NCBI GenBank assembly: GCA_021442155.1
Contig: CM038215.1
Coordinates: 3,062,976 to 3,126,975 of the forward strand
DNA: 64,000 bases
Direction: 5' to 3'
Origin: Cymbidium sinense
Lineage: Eukaryota > Streptophyta > Magnoliopsida > Asparagales > Orchidaceae
In this document: positions 23,129 through 36,130 of the stretch, piece after piece
Position numbering within the stretch: position 1 is the stretch's first letter
Layout: every line of letters starts with the position of its first letter
Program-made: the position numbers and the translations under genes
The notes under the pieces: generated by a model
Told to the model about the DNA's origin: nothing
Database searches by the model: none
The model's input: the letters and a program-made list of their open reading frames with translations, nothing else

Positions 23129-24871
23129 CCCTAAATAACCCTAAACTGTAAACCCTAAACCCTAAACCTTAAACCCTAAACGCAAAAATCCTAAACCTTG
23201 AACCCTAAACTGTAAATTCTAAACCCTAAACCTTAAACTTTTTTTAAAAAAAAACCTTAAACCCTAAACTTTAAAGACTATACCCTAAATCCCAAACCCT
23301 AAACTAAAACATGAACCCTAAACCTAAAACCTAATCCCCTAAAACCCTAAACCCTAAACACTAAATCATAAACTGCAAACCGTAAACCCTAAACCCTAAA
23401 ACCTTAAACCATAAACCCTAAAAACTAAACTTAATTAAAAAAAATAACCTAAACTAAAACCTAAACCTAAACCTAAAAATAAAATAAAAGAAAATATAAA
23501 AACAAAACTAAAATCAAATAAATAAAGACCTAAACTAAGCTAAAAAATAAAATAAACTTATAAATAAAAAACCTAAATAAAATAAAAACAAAACCTAAAA
23601 TAAAAATAAAATAAACCTTAGATAAAATAAAATAAAAACTAAATAAAAACTTAAACCTAAAAGATAAACCTAGAAATAAATAAAAAATTACACCTAAACC
23701 CTAAACTAAAAAAAACCAAAACCTAAATAAATAAATTAAAATAAACCTAAATCTAAGCTAAACGAAACGAAACTGAAATAAATAAAACCTAAACCTAAAT
23801 CTAAAATCAACTAAACCTAAACCTAAACCTAAACTAAATAAAATAAAATAAACTAAAAATAAACCTAAGCCAAAACTAAAAAATAAACCTAAAAATAAAC
23901 CTAAAATAAAAACTTGAAACCTAAACCTAAAAAATAAAATAAAAACATAAACGTAAACCTAATAATAACAAATAAAACCTAAACCTAAAAGAAAATAAAA
24001 ATAAAACTAAACTAAAAAAATAAACCTAAACCTAAACCTACACTTAAAAACTATACTAAAATAAAAATAAACCTAAAATAAAATAAATAAACTAAACTAA
24101 ATAAAATAAAATAACCCTAAATAAAAATAAATATAAAATAAATAAACAAAAATAAATAAAATTAAACTAAATGAACTATATAATTTTTTTAAGAAAACCT
24201 AAACCTTAAACCCTAAATCTTAAAAACCCTAAACCCTAAATCATAAACCTTTAACCCTAAACACTAAACCCTAAACCCTAAACCTACAACCCTAAACCCT
24301 AAACCCTAAACCCAAAACCTATAACCCTTAACCCTAAACCTACAACCCTAAACCCTAAACCCTAAACCTTAAAATACACTAAACCTTAAACCCTAAACCC
24401 TAAAACCCTAAACCCTAAAAAACCATAAACTCCAAACCCTAAATTAACTCTAAACCCTAAACTCTAAACCCTAAACCATAGAACCCTAAACCCTAAACCA
24501 TATATCCTAAATCGTAAACACTAGACCATAAACCCTAAACCCTAAACCTTAAACCCTAAAGAATCTAAATCATAAACCCTAAGCTTTAAACCTAAACCAT
24601 AAGCATTTAACCCTAAAACCCTAAACCTTAAACCCTAAACCCTAAAAACCCTAAACCCTAAAGCCTAAACTCTAAATAGTAAACCCTAAATCCTAAACCT
24701 TAACATTAAACCCTAAACCCAAAAAATATAAAACCTAAAACCCTAAACCCTAAACCCTAACCCTAAACCATAAACCCCAAACCTTAAACCTAAACTTAAA
24801 GTAACAAAATAAACTAAAAAATAAACCTAAAACCTAAAATATAATAAACTTAAACCTAAACCTAATAGCTA
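23129..24871 (+). repeat. (CCCTAAA)n, A/C-rich module, (CCCTAAA)n and GRP leader
   Basis: A heptamer tract (23129-23425), a module (23426-24190) ending in a worn tag with only TAATTTTTTT left, then about 600 bases of well-preserved heptamers and the leader at 24798-24871. Corresponds to 37291-38850. Confidence 0.8.
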
Positions 24872-25351
24872 AGAATGGACAGAACCTTGACGACAGGAAC
24901 ATCACCATCAACTAAGCTCAGTCTAGATCTAGCGGTGGAGGCAACTATTAACGCAGTGCTGGTGGGGTATCTGGAGGTGCTGGTGGATGTGGAGCTGGTC
25001 ATCGGAGAAGTTATTCTTATAGAAGTGGGAGGACTGATGGAGTTTACAACTATGGTGGTGATTGAGGGAGAGATTGGAGATATGATGGTGGATCCCTCTA
25101 CTCGAGAGGCCGGGGTGGTTCTGATAGGAACTGGAGAAATTGAATAACAGTCAATCAGATCTACTGTTTATGGAACTATGTCTTCACAGTAAATAAGATA
25201 ATAGTTGCCTAGGCTTTTTGATTTGCTCTATGCCTGCTCATTTTTTATCTATGTTGTCGCTTGTGTCTTAAAAAACTTGGTGTGTTACTTGGTTGATGAA
25301 ATCAAAAAGAAGAAATGTCGAATCTGAATTTGTTTTCTATTTAAATAAAAT
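24872..25351 (+). pseudogene. GRP7/8-like 3' fragment, copy 6
   Basis: A single frame from 24874 with three internal stops and no frameshift: NGQNLDDRNITIN, TAA, AQSRSSGGGNY, TAA, the tail GVSGGAGGCGAGHRRSYSYR, then YGGD, TGA, and GSLYSRGRGGSDRNWRN ending TGA. The three stops (two TAA, one TGA) fall on the same codons as in copy 8, which shows the copies were duplicated after inactivation. The 3' UTR relic shares GTCGAATCTGAATTTG with copy 8. Confidence 0.9.
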
Positions 25352-28192
25352 CTAAAAACCCTAAACCCTAAACTATAATCTGAACCCTAAACCTAAAACC
25401 TAAACCCTAAACCCTAAACTTTAAACCCTAAATTTGAAACACTAAACCCTAAACTCTAAACTAACCCTAAACCCTAAAAAGCTAATACCAAAACCTAAAC
25501 TAAATAGAACCTAGAAATAAAAACTAAATAAAAACCTAAACAAAAATAAAATAATAAAATAAAATAAAATAAAAACCTAAACTTAAACCTAAAAAGAAAA
25601 TAAAATAAAAAGTAAAAAACTACACTAAAATAAAATAAATAAAAACCTAAACTAAACTAAAAATTAAGAAACCTAAATAAAATAAAAAATAAACCTAAAA
25701 TAAAAACTAAATAAAAACCTAAACTTAAAAAAGTAAACCTAAAAATAAATAAAAATAAAATCTAAACACTAAAATAAAATAAAAAAACCTAAATTTAAAA
25801 TAAAAATAAAATAAACCAAAACCTAAACAATAATATACTAAACTAAAATTTATAAAACCTAAAATAAACTAAACCTAAACCAAAACTAAATAAAATAAAA
25901 TAAATTAAAAATAATGCTCAATCTAAATTAAAAAATTAAACTAAAACCAAACCTAAAATAAAAATTTAAACTCTAAACATAAAAAAATAAAATAAAAACC
26001 TAAAGCTAAACCTAAACCTAAAAATAAAAAATAAAATCAAAACCTAAAAATAAAATAAAAATAAACTAAACTAAAAAATAAACCTAAACCTAAACCTAAA
26101 ACTAAAAATTAAACTAAAATTAAAAACCTAAGCCAAAATAAATAATCCTAACATAAATAAACTATACTAAATAAAAATGAAAATAAACCTAAATAAAAAT
26201 AAAATATAAAATAAACTAAAATAAATAAAATATAAACTTAATAAACCTAAACCTACTAGTTTACTAAATTTTTAAAATAATAAAAAATAGAAAAAATTAA
26301 AATTAAAATTAATAAAAAAAACCTGAACTCTAAACCCAAAACCCTACACCCTAAAAACCTAAAAATCTTAACCTAAACTAAATAAAATCTAAAAATAAAA
26401 TAAAGACAAAAAGCTAAACCTTAATAAAATAATAAATACATTAAAATAAAAACCTAAACTAAAACCTAAACCTAAACTTTAAACCTAAACTTAAACTTAA
26501 ACCTAAACCTAAACTTAAAAATAAAAATAAAACTTAACTAAAATAAAATAAATAAATCTCTAAACTTAACTAAAAAATAAAATAAACCAAAAAATAAGAA
26601 ACCTAAATAAAATAAAAACTAAAAGTATAATAAAAATAAAAGAAACCTAAAATAAATTAAAAATAAATAAGACCTAAACCTAAAAAATAAACCTAAAAAT
26701 AAAACCTAAAAACTAATAAAAAATAAAACCTAAACCCTAAACGAAAAACAAAACCTAAACCTAAAATAAACAAAATAAAATAAACCTAAACCTAAACTAA
26801 AATATACTAAACTAAAATAAATAAAACCTAAACCTAAAATAAACTAAACCTAAACCATAAACTAAATAAAATAAAATAAACTAAAAATAAACCTAAACCT
26901 AAACTAAGAAATAAAACCTAAAAATAAACCTAAAACCTAAACCTAAAAAAATAAAATGAAAACCTAAACATAAACCTAAACCAAAAAAATTAAATAAAAT
27001 AAAATTAAACTACAAATAAATCTAAACTTAAACCTAAAACTAAAAAATAAACTAAAATAAATAAACTAGCATAATTGAACTAAACTAAATAAAAATTTGA
27101 AATAAACCTAAATAAATACAAAATAAACTAAAATAAATAAAAAATAAACTAAATAAACTTAAACCTACTAGTTTACATAATTTTTAAAAAATAAAAATTA
27201 ATAAAAAAATTTAAAATTTAAATTAAAAAATAAACCCTAACCCTAAACCATAAACCTTAAAGCAGTAAACCCTAAACTATAAAACATAAACCCTAAACCG
27301 TAAACCCTAAACCATAAATCCTACAACGCTAAACACTAAACCCGAAACACTATACCCAAAACCCTAAACCCTAAAAACCTAAAAACCTTAACCTCAACTA
27401 CATAAAACATAAAAATAAAATAAATAAAAGCTAACCATTAATAAAACAAAAAATAAATAAATAAAAAAATAAAAGCCTAAACATAAACTTAAACCTAAAA
27501 TTAAAATAAAATTGAAAATAAAAACTAAAAAAATAAAAAAAATAAAAACATATACTAAACTAAAAATATAAAGTAAACCTAAAAATAAAAAACTAAAATA
27601 AAACAAAAACTAAACATATAATAAAAATAAAATAAAATAAAATAAAAATTAAATAAAAACATAAACCTAAAAATAAAACCTAAAAATAAATAAAAAATAA
27701 AACATAAACCCTCGACTAAAAAAAAAACCTAAACCAAAATTATACCAAATAAAATAAACCTAAACCAAAACCTTAATAAACTAAACTGAAATAAATGAAA
27801 CCTAAACCAAAAGCTAAACTAAACCTAAACACTAAACTAAATAAAATAAAATAAACTAAAAATAAACGTAAACCTAAAGTAAGAAATAAAACCTAAAATA
27901 AAAATAAAAACATAAAACCTAAACAAAAATAAAATAAAATAAAAGCCTAAACCAAAAAAATTAAATAAAAATAAAAGTAAGCTAAAAAACATAAACCCAA
28001 ACCAAAACCTAAAAAATGAAAAAATAAACCTATCTAAAATAAAACACCTTAACTAAAATAAATAAAAATAAAATAAATAAATAAAACTATATAAAATTAA
28101 AAAATAAACTTAAATAAAATAAAAAATAAAATGAAATAAAATAAATTAAAAATTAACTAAATAAACCTAAACCTACCACTTTACTTAATTTT
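25352..28192 (+). repeat. Three consecutive A/C-rich modules with tags
   Basis: After a short heptamer tract, A/C-rich modules end in tags at 26251-26270 (CCTACTAGTTTACTAAATTT), 27164-27182 (CCTACTAGTTTACATAATT) and 28171-28190 (CCTACCACTTTACTTAATTT). Spacing is about 0.92 and 1.01 kb. This is the clearest tandem run of the GRP-less unit. Most of it (about 25.5-28.0 kb) has no counterpart in duplication copy 2, where 39471 joins directly to the last module. No gene. Confidence 0.82.
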
Positions 28193-28580
28193 ATAAAAAA
28201 CCCCTAAACCTAAAATAAACCATAGACCTGAAACCCTAAAAAACCCTAAACCTTAAACCCTAAAACCTAAAAATCAAAACCCTAAACCCTAAACTTTAAA
28301 TCCTAAATGCTAAAAAACCATAAACCCTAAACCCTAGACCTTAAACTAACCTAAACCATAAACCGTAAATGGTAAACTAACCCTGAACCCCAAACCCCCA
28401 TACAACCCTAAACCATAAACCCTAAACCCTAAACCCCCTATGACCCTAAACCATAAACCCTACAACCCTAAACCCTAAACCCTAAACCCTAAACACTAAA
28501 CCCTCAAAACCCTAAACCCTAAAGCCTAAACACTAAACCCTAAACCCTAAACCCAAAATCCTAAACCCTAAACCCTAAAC
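28193..28580 (+). repeat. Degenerate (CCCTAAA)n tract
   Basis: Closely matches 39666-40051, with shared unusual words such as CATAGACCT, AAATGCTAAAAAA and AACCCTCAAAACCC. Confidence 0.85.
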
Positions 28581-29940
28581 TTATTTTCACTTTTGAGCTT
28601 GAGCTATGTTATTTTTTTGACCTCTCACTTTTGGGGTTGGCCTAGGGGTTACTCCTTGGTGGTTCCTGTCATTTCAACCTAGGTTGGCTTGGTTTTTTCA
28701 GCCTGGTGGCTGTTGTCTTCTCTATGTTGTTACTCTGGTCGTTGGTGGATGAGATGGTTTCTACTCAAGCTTTATTTTATTTTTTACACCTATTTGTCAG
28801 TTGGCTCTCCTCTTGAGCTCAAATTACTTTTCACTAGTTTTTCATGGTTGGATGGGTGGCCTTCTTAGTGTGAACTGCTATTGGATATTCTCTTTCTCAT
28901 CCTGTAGAATTTACTAACTACTTTTTTGGGGGTTGCCTCCCAGTACCTTATTATAAATTGTTGGATCATTATTTTGCCTTGGTTTTGTGTATGCATATTC
29001 TCCTAGGATTAGCCTATGTTGGGTGTGTTGTTTGCCGCACATTTTATGTTGTTATAATGCTTCATGCCGGGTTAGACTTTATTGTTGGGGAAGTTTAGTT
29101 TTTGGTCGCGCTAGTCACATTGTTCCTTTCTATGGTGGTTGTGCTTCCTTTGGACCACTATTGTGTGGAGCTTTGTTTATTTTTTGCTTTTCCTTGGTTG
29201 CTGGCGATGCATCCTTTGTTGTTTACTTATCATGGGATATTCTCTAGTGGTTTCCTTATGGTTATTTTAATAAGTTGGTTTGGTTGGAGGACATTCAGTT
29301 GTCCTTAGAATCTTGGTTGGTTAATGTTTTTTTTCCTTTTCATTGGTTTTTTCTCTATTAAATGGCATGGTGCGGTGTTTGCTTGTATCAAATATGTTGG
29401 CTATCATGGCTTTGATGATACTCACCTCTTCTCTCTAGTTGGTAGCATTACATATGGATTGTTGCCCCTTGAGATGATCCTAACTTAGCTTGAGCCTACT
29501 CTTTCTCAGCTTTCTCCTTTTCCTCTCTTTATACTTATCCTTTTTAGCTATGACTTTTCCCTTTGTAGTGTTTTGCAGATTTCTTTTACAGGTTGGAACT
29601 TTATAGAGGGAATGGTCATTACTTAGTCAACCCAAGTCTTGTTGTTGTCGATCTTGCTTACCTTGCTTTCTCAAAGATATCATGATCTACTTTTGACTTA
29701 TCCTTTTACTATTTTTAGGATTTGTTTTAGTCTTACTTTGTGTCTTTTTCTCTTATGCTTTCTAGCTATTGTAGTTGCTCTTTTGTTTTCTTTTCTTTTT
29801 CTAATGTACTAAGATGGGGATTTAGCCCTTTAGGTTTTCTATTGCTCTCAGAGCAGAAGAATTTTGGTGCTTTACAACTTTTAAGGACATTATATCTTTT
29901 CCTTTTATAATAATAAAATTGTAACTTTCCCTAAAAAAAA
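28581..29940 (+). mobile_element. LINE-tail element 4 (internally deleted)
   Basis: Same 5' edge (CTTATTTTCACTTTTGAGC) and 3' tail as the family, ending TTTCCCTAAAAAAAA before TCCTAAACCATAAAC. It lacks about 0.25 kb relative to its duplicate element 7; the joint is near 29366, where TCTCTATTAAATGGCATGG runs straight into GTGTTTGCTTGTATCAAATA. The flanks match element 7 on both sides, so both descend from one insertion. Confidence 0.8.
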
Positions 29941-32900
29941 TCCTAAACCATAAACAACCCTAAACCCTAAACCTTAAACCTTAAACCCCAAACCCTAAGC
30001 CCTAAACCCTAAACCCTAAACCCTAAACTAACCCTAAACCCTAAAGGCTAAAAGCAAAAAGACTAAACCTAAACTAAATAAAAGTTAAGAGTAAAATAAA
30101 TAAAGAAACCTAAACAAAAATAAAAAATAAAATAAAATAAAAACTAAAAACTAAATCTAAAAAGAAAATAAAATAAAAAATAAGAAATACACTAAAATAA
30201 AATAAATAAGAACCTAAACTAAACTAAAAAATAATAAACCTTAATAAAATAAAAACTAAACCCAAAATAAAAATAAAATAAAAACTAAATAAAAATTGAA
30301 CATAAAAAAAACCAAAACCTGAAAATAAAACCCAAAACCCTAAAAAAACAAAATTTAAAATTTAAAAAAACTCTAAACCAAAACCCTAAACCTTAAAACT
30401 AACCCTAAACCCTAAACCCTAAACCCTAATCCCTAAAACCTTAAACTCGAAACCATAAACCCTAAACCCAAAAACCCAAAATCCTAAACCCTAAACCCTA
30501 AATTATGTTAAACAAAAAACCTTTAACACAAAACCTTAAACCCCAAAAATCCTAAACCTAAAACCTAAACCTTAAACCCCAAACCCTAAACCCTAACAGT
30601 AAACCATAAACCATAAATCGTAAACCCTAAACCCTGAAACCCTAAACCATAAACCTTAAACCCTAAACCCTAAAACCTAAACATAAATAAACAATAAAAT
30701 AAAATAAAATAAAAGCCTAAACTAAAACCTAAACCTAAACCTAAAAAAAAAATAAAATAAAAAATAAAAACTAAAGGAAAATAAAATAAATAAAAAGCTA
30801 AACTAAAATTAAAAATAAAATAATCCTAAAAATAAAAAACCTAATTAAAATAAAAACAAAACATAAAATTAAAATAAAATAAACCTTAGATAAAATAAAA
30901 TAAAACTAAATAAAAACTTAAACCTAAAAAGAAATAAAAAAAAATAACACTTAAACCCTATACTAAAAAAACTAAACCTAAAATAAAACTAAAATAAACA
31001 AAATAAAATAAACCTAAACCTAAACTAAAATAATCAAAAAGTAAATAAATAAAACTTAAACCTAAACCTAAAATAAACTAAACCTAAACCTAAACTTAAA
31101 ATAAAAAAAATAAAATAATATAAAAGTAAACCTAAGCCTAAACTTAAAAATAAAACCTAAAAACAAAGCTAAAATAATAACCTAAAACCTAAACCTAAAA
31201 AAATAAAATAAAAAACTAAACCAAATCCAAATAATAAAATATAAAACCTAAAGATAAAAAACCAAAATAAAAATAAAACTAAACTAAAAAATATACTTAA
31301 ACCTAAACCTAAACTTAAAAAATAAACTTAAAAAACCTACACAAAAATAAATAAAATAAATAAAATTAAATTAAAAATAAACCTAAATAAAAATATAAAA
31401 GTAAAATAAATGAAAATAAATAACAAATAAACAAAATAAACCTAAATTTATTAGTTTACTTAATTAAAAGAAAATCCTAAACCTTAAACCCAAAAACCTA
31501 AAAACCTTAAACTCTATATCCTAAACCCTAAAACCCTAAACCTAAACCATAAACCCTAAACCTACGACCCTAAACCCTAAACCTCAAACCCTAATCCCTA
31601 AACTAAGCCTAAACCTTAAACCCTAAAAGACCATAAACCCTAAACCCTAAACCCTAAACCCTAAACCCAAAATTGTAAACACTAAACCCTAAACCCAAAA
31701 CCCTCAACCCAAAATAACTCTAAACCCTAAAACCTTAGACCTTAAATCCAAAACCTTAAACCTAAACCCTAAACCCTAAACACAAAATCCTAAACCATAA
31801 ACCCTAAACCCTAAACTCTAAACTAAAACCTAAACCTTAAACCTAAAACTTAAACAGTAAACCCTAAACCATAAAACCCTAAACCTTAAACTCTATACCC
31901 TAAATCATAAAACATAAACCTTAAACCCTAAACCCTAAAACCTAATCCCTAAACCCTAAACCCTAAACCCCAAACCCTAAACCCTAAACCCTAAACCCAA
32001 AACTAACCCTAAATCCTAAAAAGCTTTTAACTTAAACCTAAACTAAATATAAACTAAAAATAAAATAAATAAACAAACTTAAACCAAAATAAAATAAAAA
32101 CCTAAACTAAAATGTTAACCAAAACCTAAACCTAAACCTAAAAATAAAATTAAATAAAAAATAAACTAAATTAAAATAAATAAAAGCTTAAACTAAACAA
32201 AAAAATAAAATACCAAATTAAAATAAAAACTAAAGCTAAAATAAAAATAAATTAAAGTGAAGATTAAATAAAAACCTAAACCTAAAAAATAAACCAAAAA
32301 AATATAATAAATAAAACTTAAACCCTAAACAAAAAAAAAGCTTAGTCCTAAAATAAAAACAAAATAAACCTAAACCTAAACTAAAATAAACTAAGCTAAG
32401 ATAAATAAAACCTAAACCTAAACTAAATAAATTAAAATAAACTAAAAATAAACCTAAACCTAAACTAAAAAATAAAATCTTAAAATAAACCTAAAATAAA
32501 AAAAAAACCTAAACTTAAAAAAATAAAATAAAAACTTAAACTTAAACCTAAAAATAAAAAATAAAACCTAAACCAACAAAAAAAAATTAAACTAAAAAAT
32601 AAACCTAAACCTAAACCTAAACCTAAGAAATAAACTAAAATAAAAAGCCTAAACTAAAATAAATAAACCTAAAATAAATAAACAAAACAAATAAAAAGCT
32701 AAATAAACTAAATAAACGTAAACCTATGAGTTTACTTAATTAAAAATAAATAAAGAAATTAAAAAAATAAAAATAAAAATAAATAAAACCCTAGCACTAA
32801 ACCCTAAACCCTAAAATTAACCCTAAACCCTAAACTCTAAAACCCTAAACCTTAAAACCTACACCTAATACCCTAAACCCTAAAACATACAAACCTAAAC

Positions 32901-33775
32901 TCTAAACCCTAAACCCCAAACCTTAAACGCTAAACCTTAAACCTTAAAAACCAAAAAACCTAAACCTAAACAAAATAAAACTTAAAAATAAAATAAATCA
33001 AAAAACTTAAACCTATATAAAATAGAAAAATAAAATAAAATTAAAAACTAAACTAAAACCTAAAGCAAAATCTAAAAATAAAATAAAATAAAAAATAAAA
33101 AATAAACTAAAATAAAATAAATAAAAATTGAAAGTAAACTAAAAATAAAATAAACCTAAAAATAAAAAAACTTAAATAAAATAAAAATAAAATGTAAAAT
33201 AAAAATAAAATAAACCTTAAATAAAATAAAATAAAAAATAAATAAAACCTAAACCAAAAAATAAATAAAAGAAAACCCAAACCCAAAACTAAAAAAGTAA
33301 CCTAAACTTAAAATAAACAAAATAAAATAAAGCTAACTCTAAACTAAAATAAAGAAAACTAAAATAAATAAAACCTAAACCTAAACCTAAAATAAACTAA
33401 ACCTAAACCCTAAACTAAATAAAATTAAATAAACTAAAAAAAAGCCTAAACCTAATCTAAAAAAAATAAAACCTAAATAAAAACCTAAATTAAATACATA
33501 AAACCAAAACCTAAAAAAATAAAATAAAAACAAAAACTAAACCTAAAAATAAAAACTAAAACCTAAACCTAAAAAATGAAATAAAAATAAAACTAAACTA
33601 AAAAGTAAACATTGGTCTAAACCTAAACCTAAAAAATAAACTAAAATAAAAAAACCTAAACTAATATAAATAAACTAAACTAAATAAAATTAAAAAATAA
33701 ACTTAAATAAAAAGAAAAAGTAAAATAAACTAAAATAAATAAAAAATAAACTAGTTAAACTAAGTAAACCTAAAC
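29941..33775 (+). repeat. Mixed (CCCTAAA)n tracts and A/C-rich modules
   Basis: Heptamer tracts at 29941-30060, 30366-30680, 31466-32025 and 32742-32940 alternate with A/C-rich modules; tags lie at 31447-31465 and 32721-32741, and the next at 33776. The 30061-31465 part mirrors 41760-43160. No GRP fragment lies at 31.5-32.0 kb, where duplication copy 2 would place copy 9 (43.79 kb), so it was lost here or gained there. Confidence 0.75.
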
Positions 33776-33793
33776 ATACTAGTTTAATTTTTT

Positions 33794-33988
33794 AAAAAAA
33801 CCATAAACTTAAATTAAACCCTATTGCTAAACCCTAAACCTAAACCCTAAACCCCTCCCCCCCCCATACAACTCAAAACCCAAAACCCTCAATCCTAAAC
33901 CCTAAACCCTCAAAACCCTAAACCTTAAAGCTTAAATAGTAAGCACTAAATCCTAATCCCTAAAAACCGTAAACCCTAAACCCTAAAG
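33794..33988 (+). repeat. Degenerate (CCCTAAA)n tract
   Basis: Telomere-like variants with a C-run near 33847-33865, preceding LINE-tail element 5. Confidence 0.75.
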
Positions 33989-35132
33989 TTATTTTGACTG
34001 TTTGTCCTGAGTTGGGTTATGTTTTTTACCTCTAGATTTAGGGATGGCCTGGTGGTTGCTACTTGGTGGTCCTTGTCTTTCCAGCCTGGGATGGCTTGGT
34101 TATTTCAGCTTTGTGGCTACTGTCATCTCTGCTTTGTTACTCTAGTTGCTAGTGGATGAGATGTTTCTGCTTTGTCTTTATTCTATTTTCAACACTGGTT
34201 GGTTTATTGGCTCTCATCTTGAACTTGAATTACTTTTTTCTGGTTGATGGTTTCATTTCTGAGCCGTTTAGTCATTTTTGGTTACTCACCCTCATTTGGC
34301 TTGGTGACTGCTACTTGTTGGAACTTTGGCTTGAGGGCTCCTACCTTAGTATGGTTGGTTATTTCTCTATTAATCGACATTGGCCAGGTGCTTGCTGATG
34401 GCTGGTTCTGGTTTCCTTTGGTTTAAAGCTTCGATGGGTATTTGAATAATGGTTGTTATTGGAGTTCTGACTTTGTTCTAGCCTCTCTCTAGATTTTTAT
34501 GATTAGTTTGTTGTTATTTTTTTTGGTGGTTTGGCTTCTAAATGGTTGCTAGTCAATTGCTCTTTGTTTAATGGTTTAGGATCTAGAACTCTACGGACTG
34601 CTGGCCTTGGATGATTGCTTGTATCAAGTATGCTAGCTATGATGACTTTGATGCTTCTCACCTCTTCTCTCTGGTTAGTAGCATTACATATGATTGTAAC
34701 CCTTCTTTATGAAGTTTGGATGCTCATATGTGTTGTTGCCCATTAGGATGACTTTTGCGTTTGTAGTGTTTTATAGATTTCTTTTATAGGTTGGAACATT
34801 TCATAGGGAATGGTCATTACTCAGTCAACCCAAGTGTTATTACTATGGATCTTGCTAATCTTGCTTTCTCAAAGATATCATGAACTTTTGCTCACTCATC
34901 CTTTTATTATTTTTTGGATTTTTTTTAGTCTTACTCTATGTATTTTTCTGTTATTCTTTTTAGCTATTATATTTGCTCTTTTTTTGTTTTTTTTCCTCAT
35001 GTACTTAAATGGGAGTTTAGCTCTTTAGGTTTCTTGTAGCCCTAAGAATAGTAGAATTTTAGAGCTTTACCCATTTTAAGGACATTATATATTTTTCTTT
35101 TATGGTAATAAAATTCTATCTTTCAAAAAAAA
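33989..35132 (+). mobile_element. LINE-tail element 5 (internally deleted)
   Basis: 5' edge TTATTTTGACTGTTTG after CCCTAAAG. The joint near 34241, where TTGAATTACTTTTTTCTGG meets TTGATGGTTTCATTTCTGAG, removes about 0.7 kb of the family middle. The 3' tail (GGTAATAAAATTC, A8, TCCTAAACC) is standard. It occupies the same place as element 2 relative to the next GRP copy, but the internal deletions differ, so they arose after duplication. Confidence 0.78.
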
Positions 35133-35290
35133 TCCTAAACCTTAAACTCTAAACCCACAACCCTAAACCTAAATCCTAAATCATAAACCCTAATCCCAAA
35201 CCCTAAATGTAAACCTAAAGTAACTAAATAAACTAAAAAAATGTACCTAAAACCTACAACCTAATAAACCAAAACCTAAATGTAAATCCA
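35133..35290 (+). repeat. Short (CCCTAAA)n tract plus GRP leader
   Basis: Counterpart of 20141-20298, including the leader with AGTAACTAAATAAACT. Confidence 0.82.
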
Positions 35291-35772
35291 AAGTTTGGGC
35301 AGAGCCTTCACAAAAGGAACATCACCGTCTACCAGGCTCAGTCTAGATCTAGCAGTGGAAGCAAAGGCGGAGGCACTGCTTATCATAGTGGTGGTGGGGG
35401 ATCTGGAGGTGCAGGTGGATATGGAGGTGGTGGTTAGAGCAGTGGTGGTTATTAAGGTGGGAGGAGCGACGGAGATTACAGCCTTGGTTATGGTAATGTG
35501 AGATCGGGGATATGATGGTGGATTCCTCTACTCGAGAGGAGGGGGTTGTTTTGATGGGACCTAGAAGAATGATCGATCTGATTTACTGCATTGGAACTGT
35601 ATCTTTATAGTAGAGATGATTATAATTATCAAAGGTTTTTGATTTGCTTTATGCATGCTCATTTTTTATCTATGTTGTCGCTTGTGTCTTAGAAAACTTG
35701 GTGTGATACTTGGTTGATGAAATCAAAAAGAAGATATGATGAATTTGAATTTATTCTCCGTTAAAAAAAAAA
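35291..35772 (+). pseudogene. GRP7/8-like 3' fragment, copy 7
   Basis: Duplicate of copy 5. The Gly-rich tail reads SSSGSKGGGTAYHSGGGGSG and GAGGYGGGG, then TAG, SSGGY, TAA and GGRSDGDYSLGYGN, with a frameshift just after near 35506. It retains the five codons (including Arg-to-stop, SSGG) missing in copy 5. The 3' UTR relic has GTGATACTT and GATATGATGAATTTGAATT, also the words found in the 43-bp remnant at 58.45 kb. Confidence 0.88.
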
Positions 35773-36130
35773 CCAAAACATGAAATCCTAAACTAAAACT
35801 AGCCTTCACCCCTAAAACCATAAACCCTAAATCCTAAACCCCAAAACTTAACCTTAAACAAATAAAAAAATAAACCTAAATAAATATAAATAAAATAAAA
35901 TAAAATAACATAAATAAAAAATAAACTAAATAAATTTAAACCTACTAGTTTATTAATTTGAAAAAAAAACTATAAACATAAAATAAAACCTAGACCCTAA
36001 ACCCTAAACACAAAACACTAAACCCTAAAAAACCCTAAACCTTAAACCCTAAACCCTAAAACCCTAAACCCTAAATCCTAAACCCTAAACCATAAAAAAC
36101 CCTAAACCTTAAATTAACCTAAACCTTAAA
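35773..36130 (+). repeat. (CCCTAAA)n, short A/C-rich module with tag
   Basis: Tag CCTACTAGTTTATTAATTT at 35941-35959. The following heptamer tract matches 20996-21160 up to the breakpoint at 36130. Confidence 0.8.

Larger units (their letters stand above)
18871..31465 (+). repeat. Higher-order duplication unit, copy 1
   Basis: The block from the tag at 18871-18890 to the tag at 31447-31465 contains, in order, LINE-tail element 2, GRP copy 5, tag, LINE-tail element 3, A/C-rich module, GRP copy 6, three A/C-rich modules, LINE-tail element 4 and two further modules. The same order, with closely matching flanking words, recurs at 33776-43160. The offset falls from about 15.0 kb to 14.0 kb to 11.5 kb along the alignment because copy 2 has deletions. 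Judged by eye; limits are approximate. Confidence 0.75.
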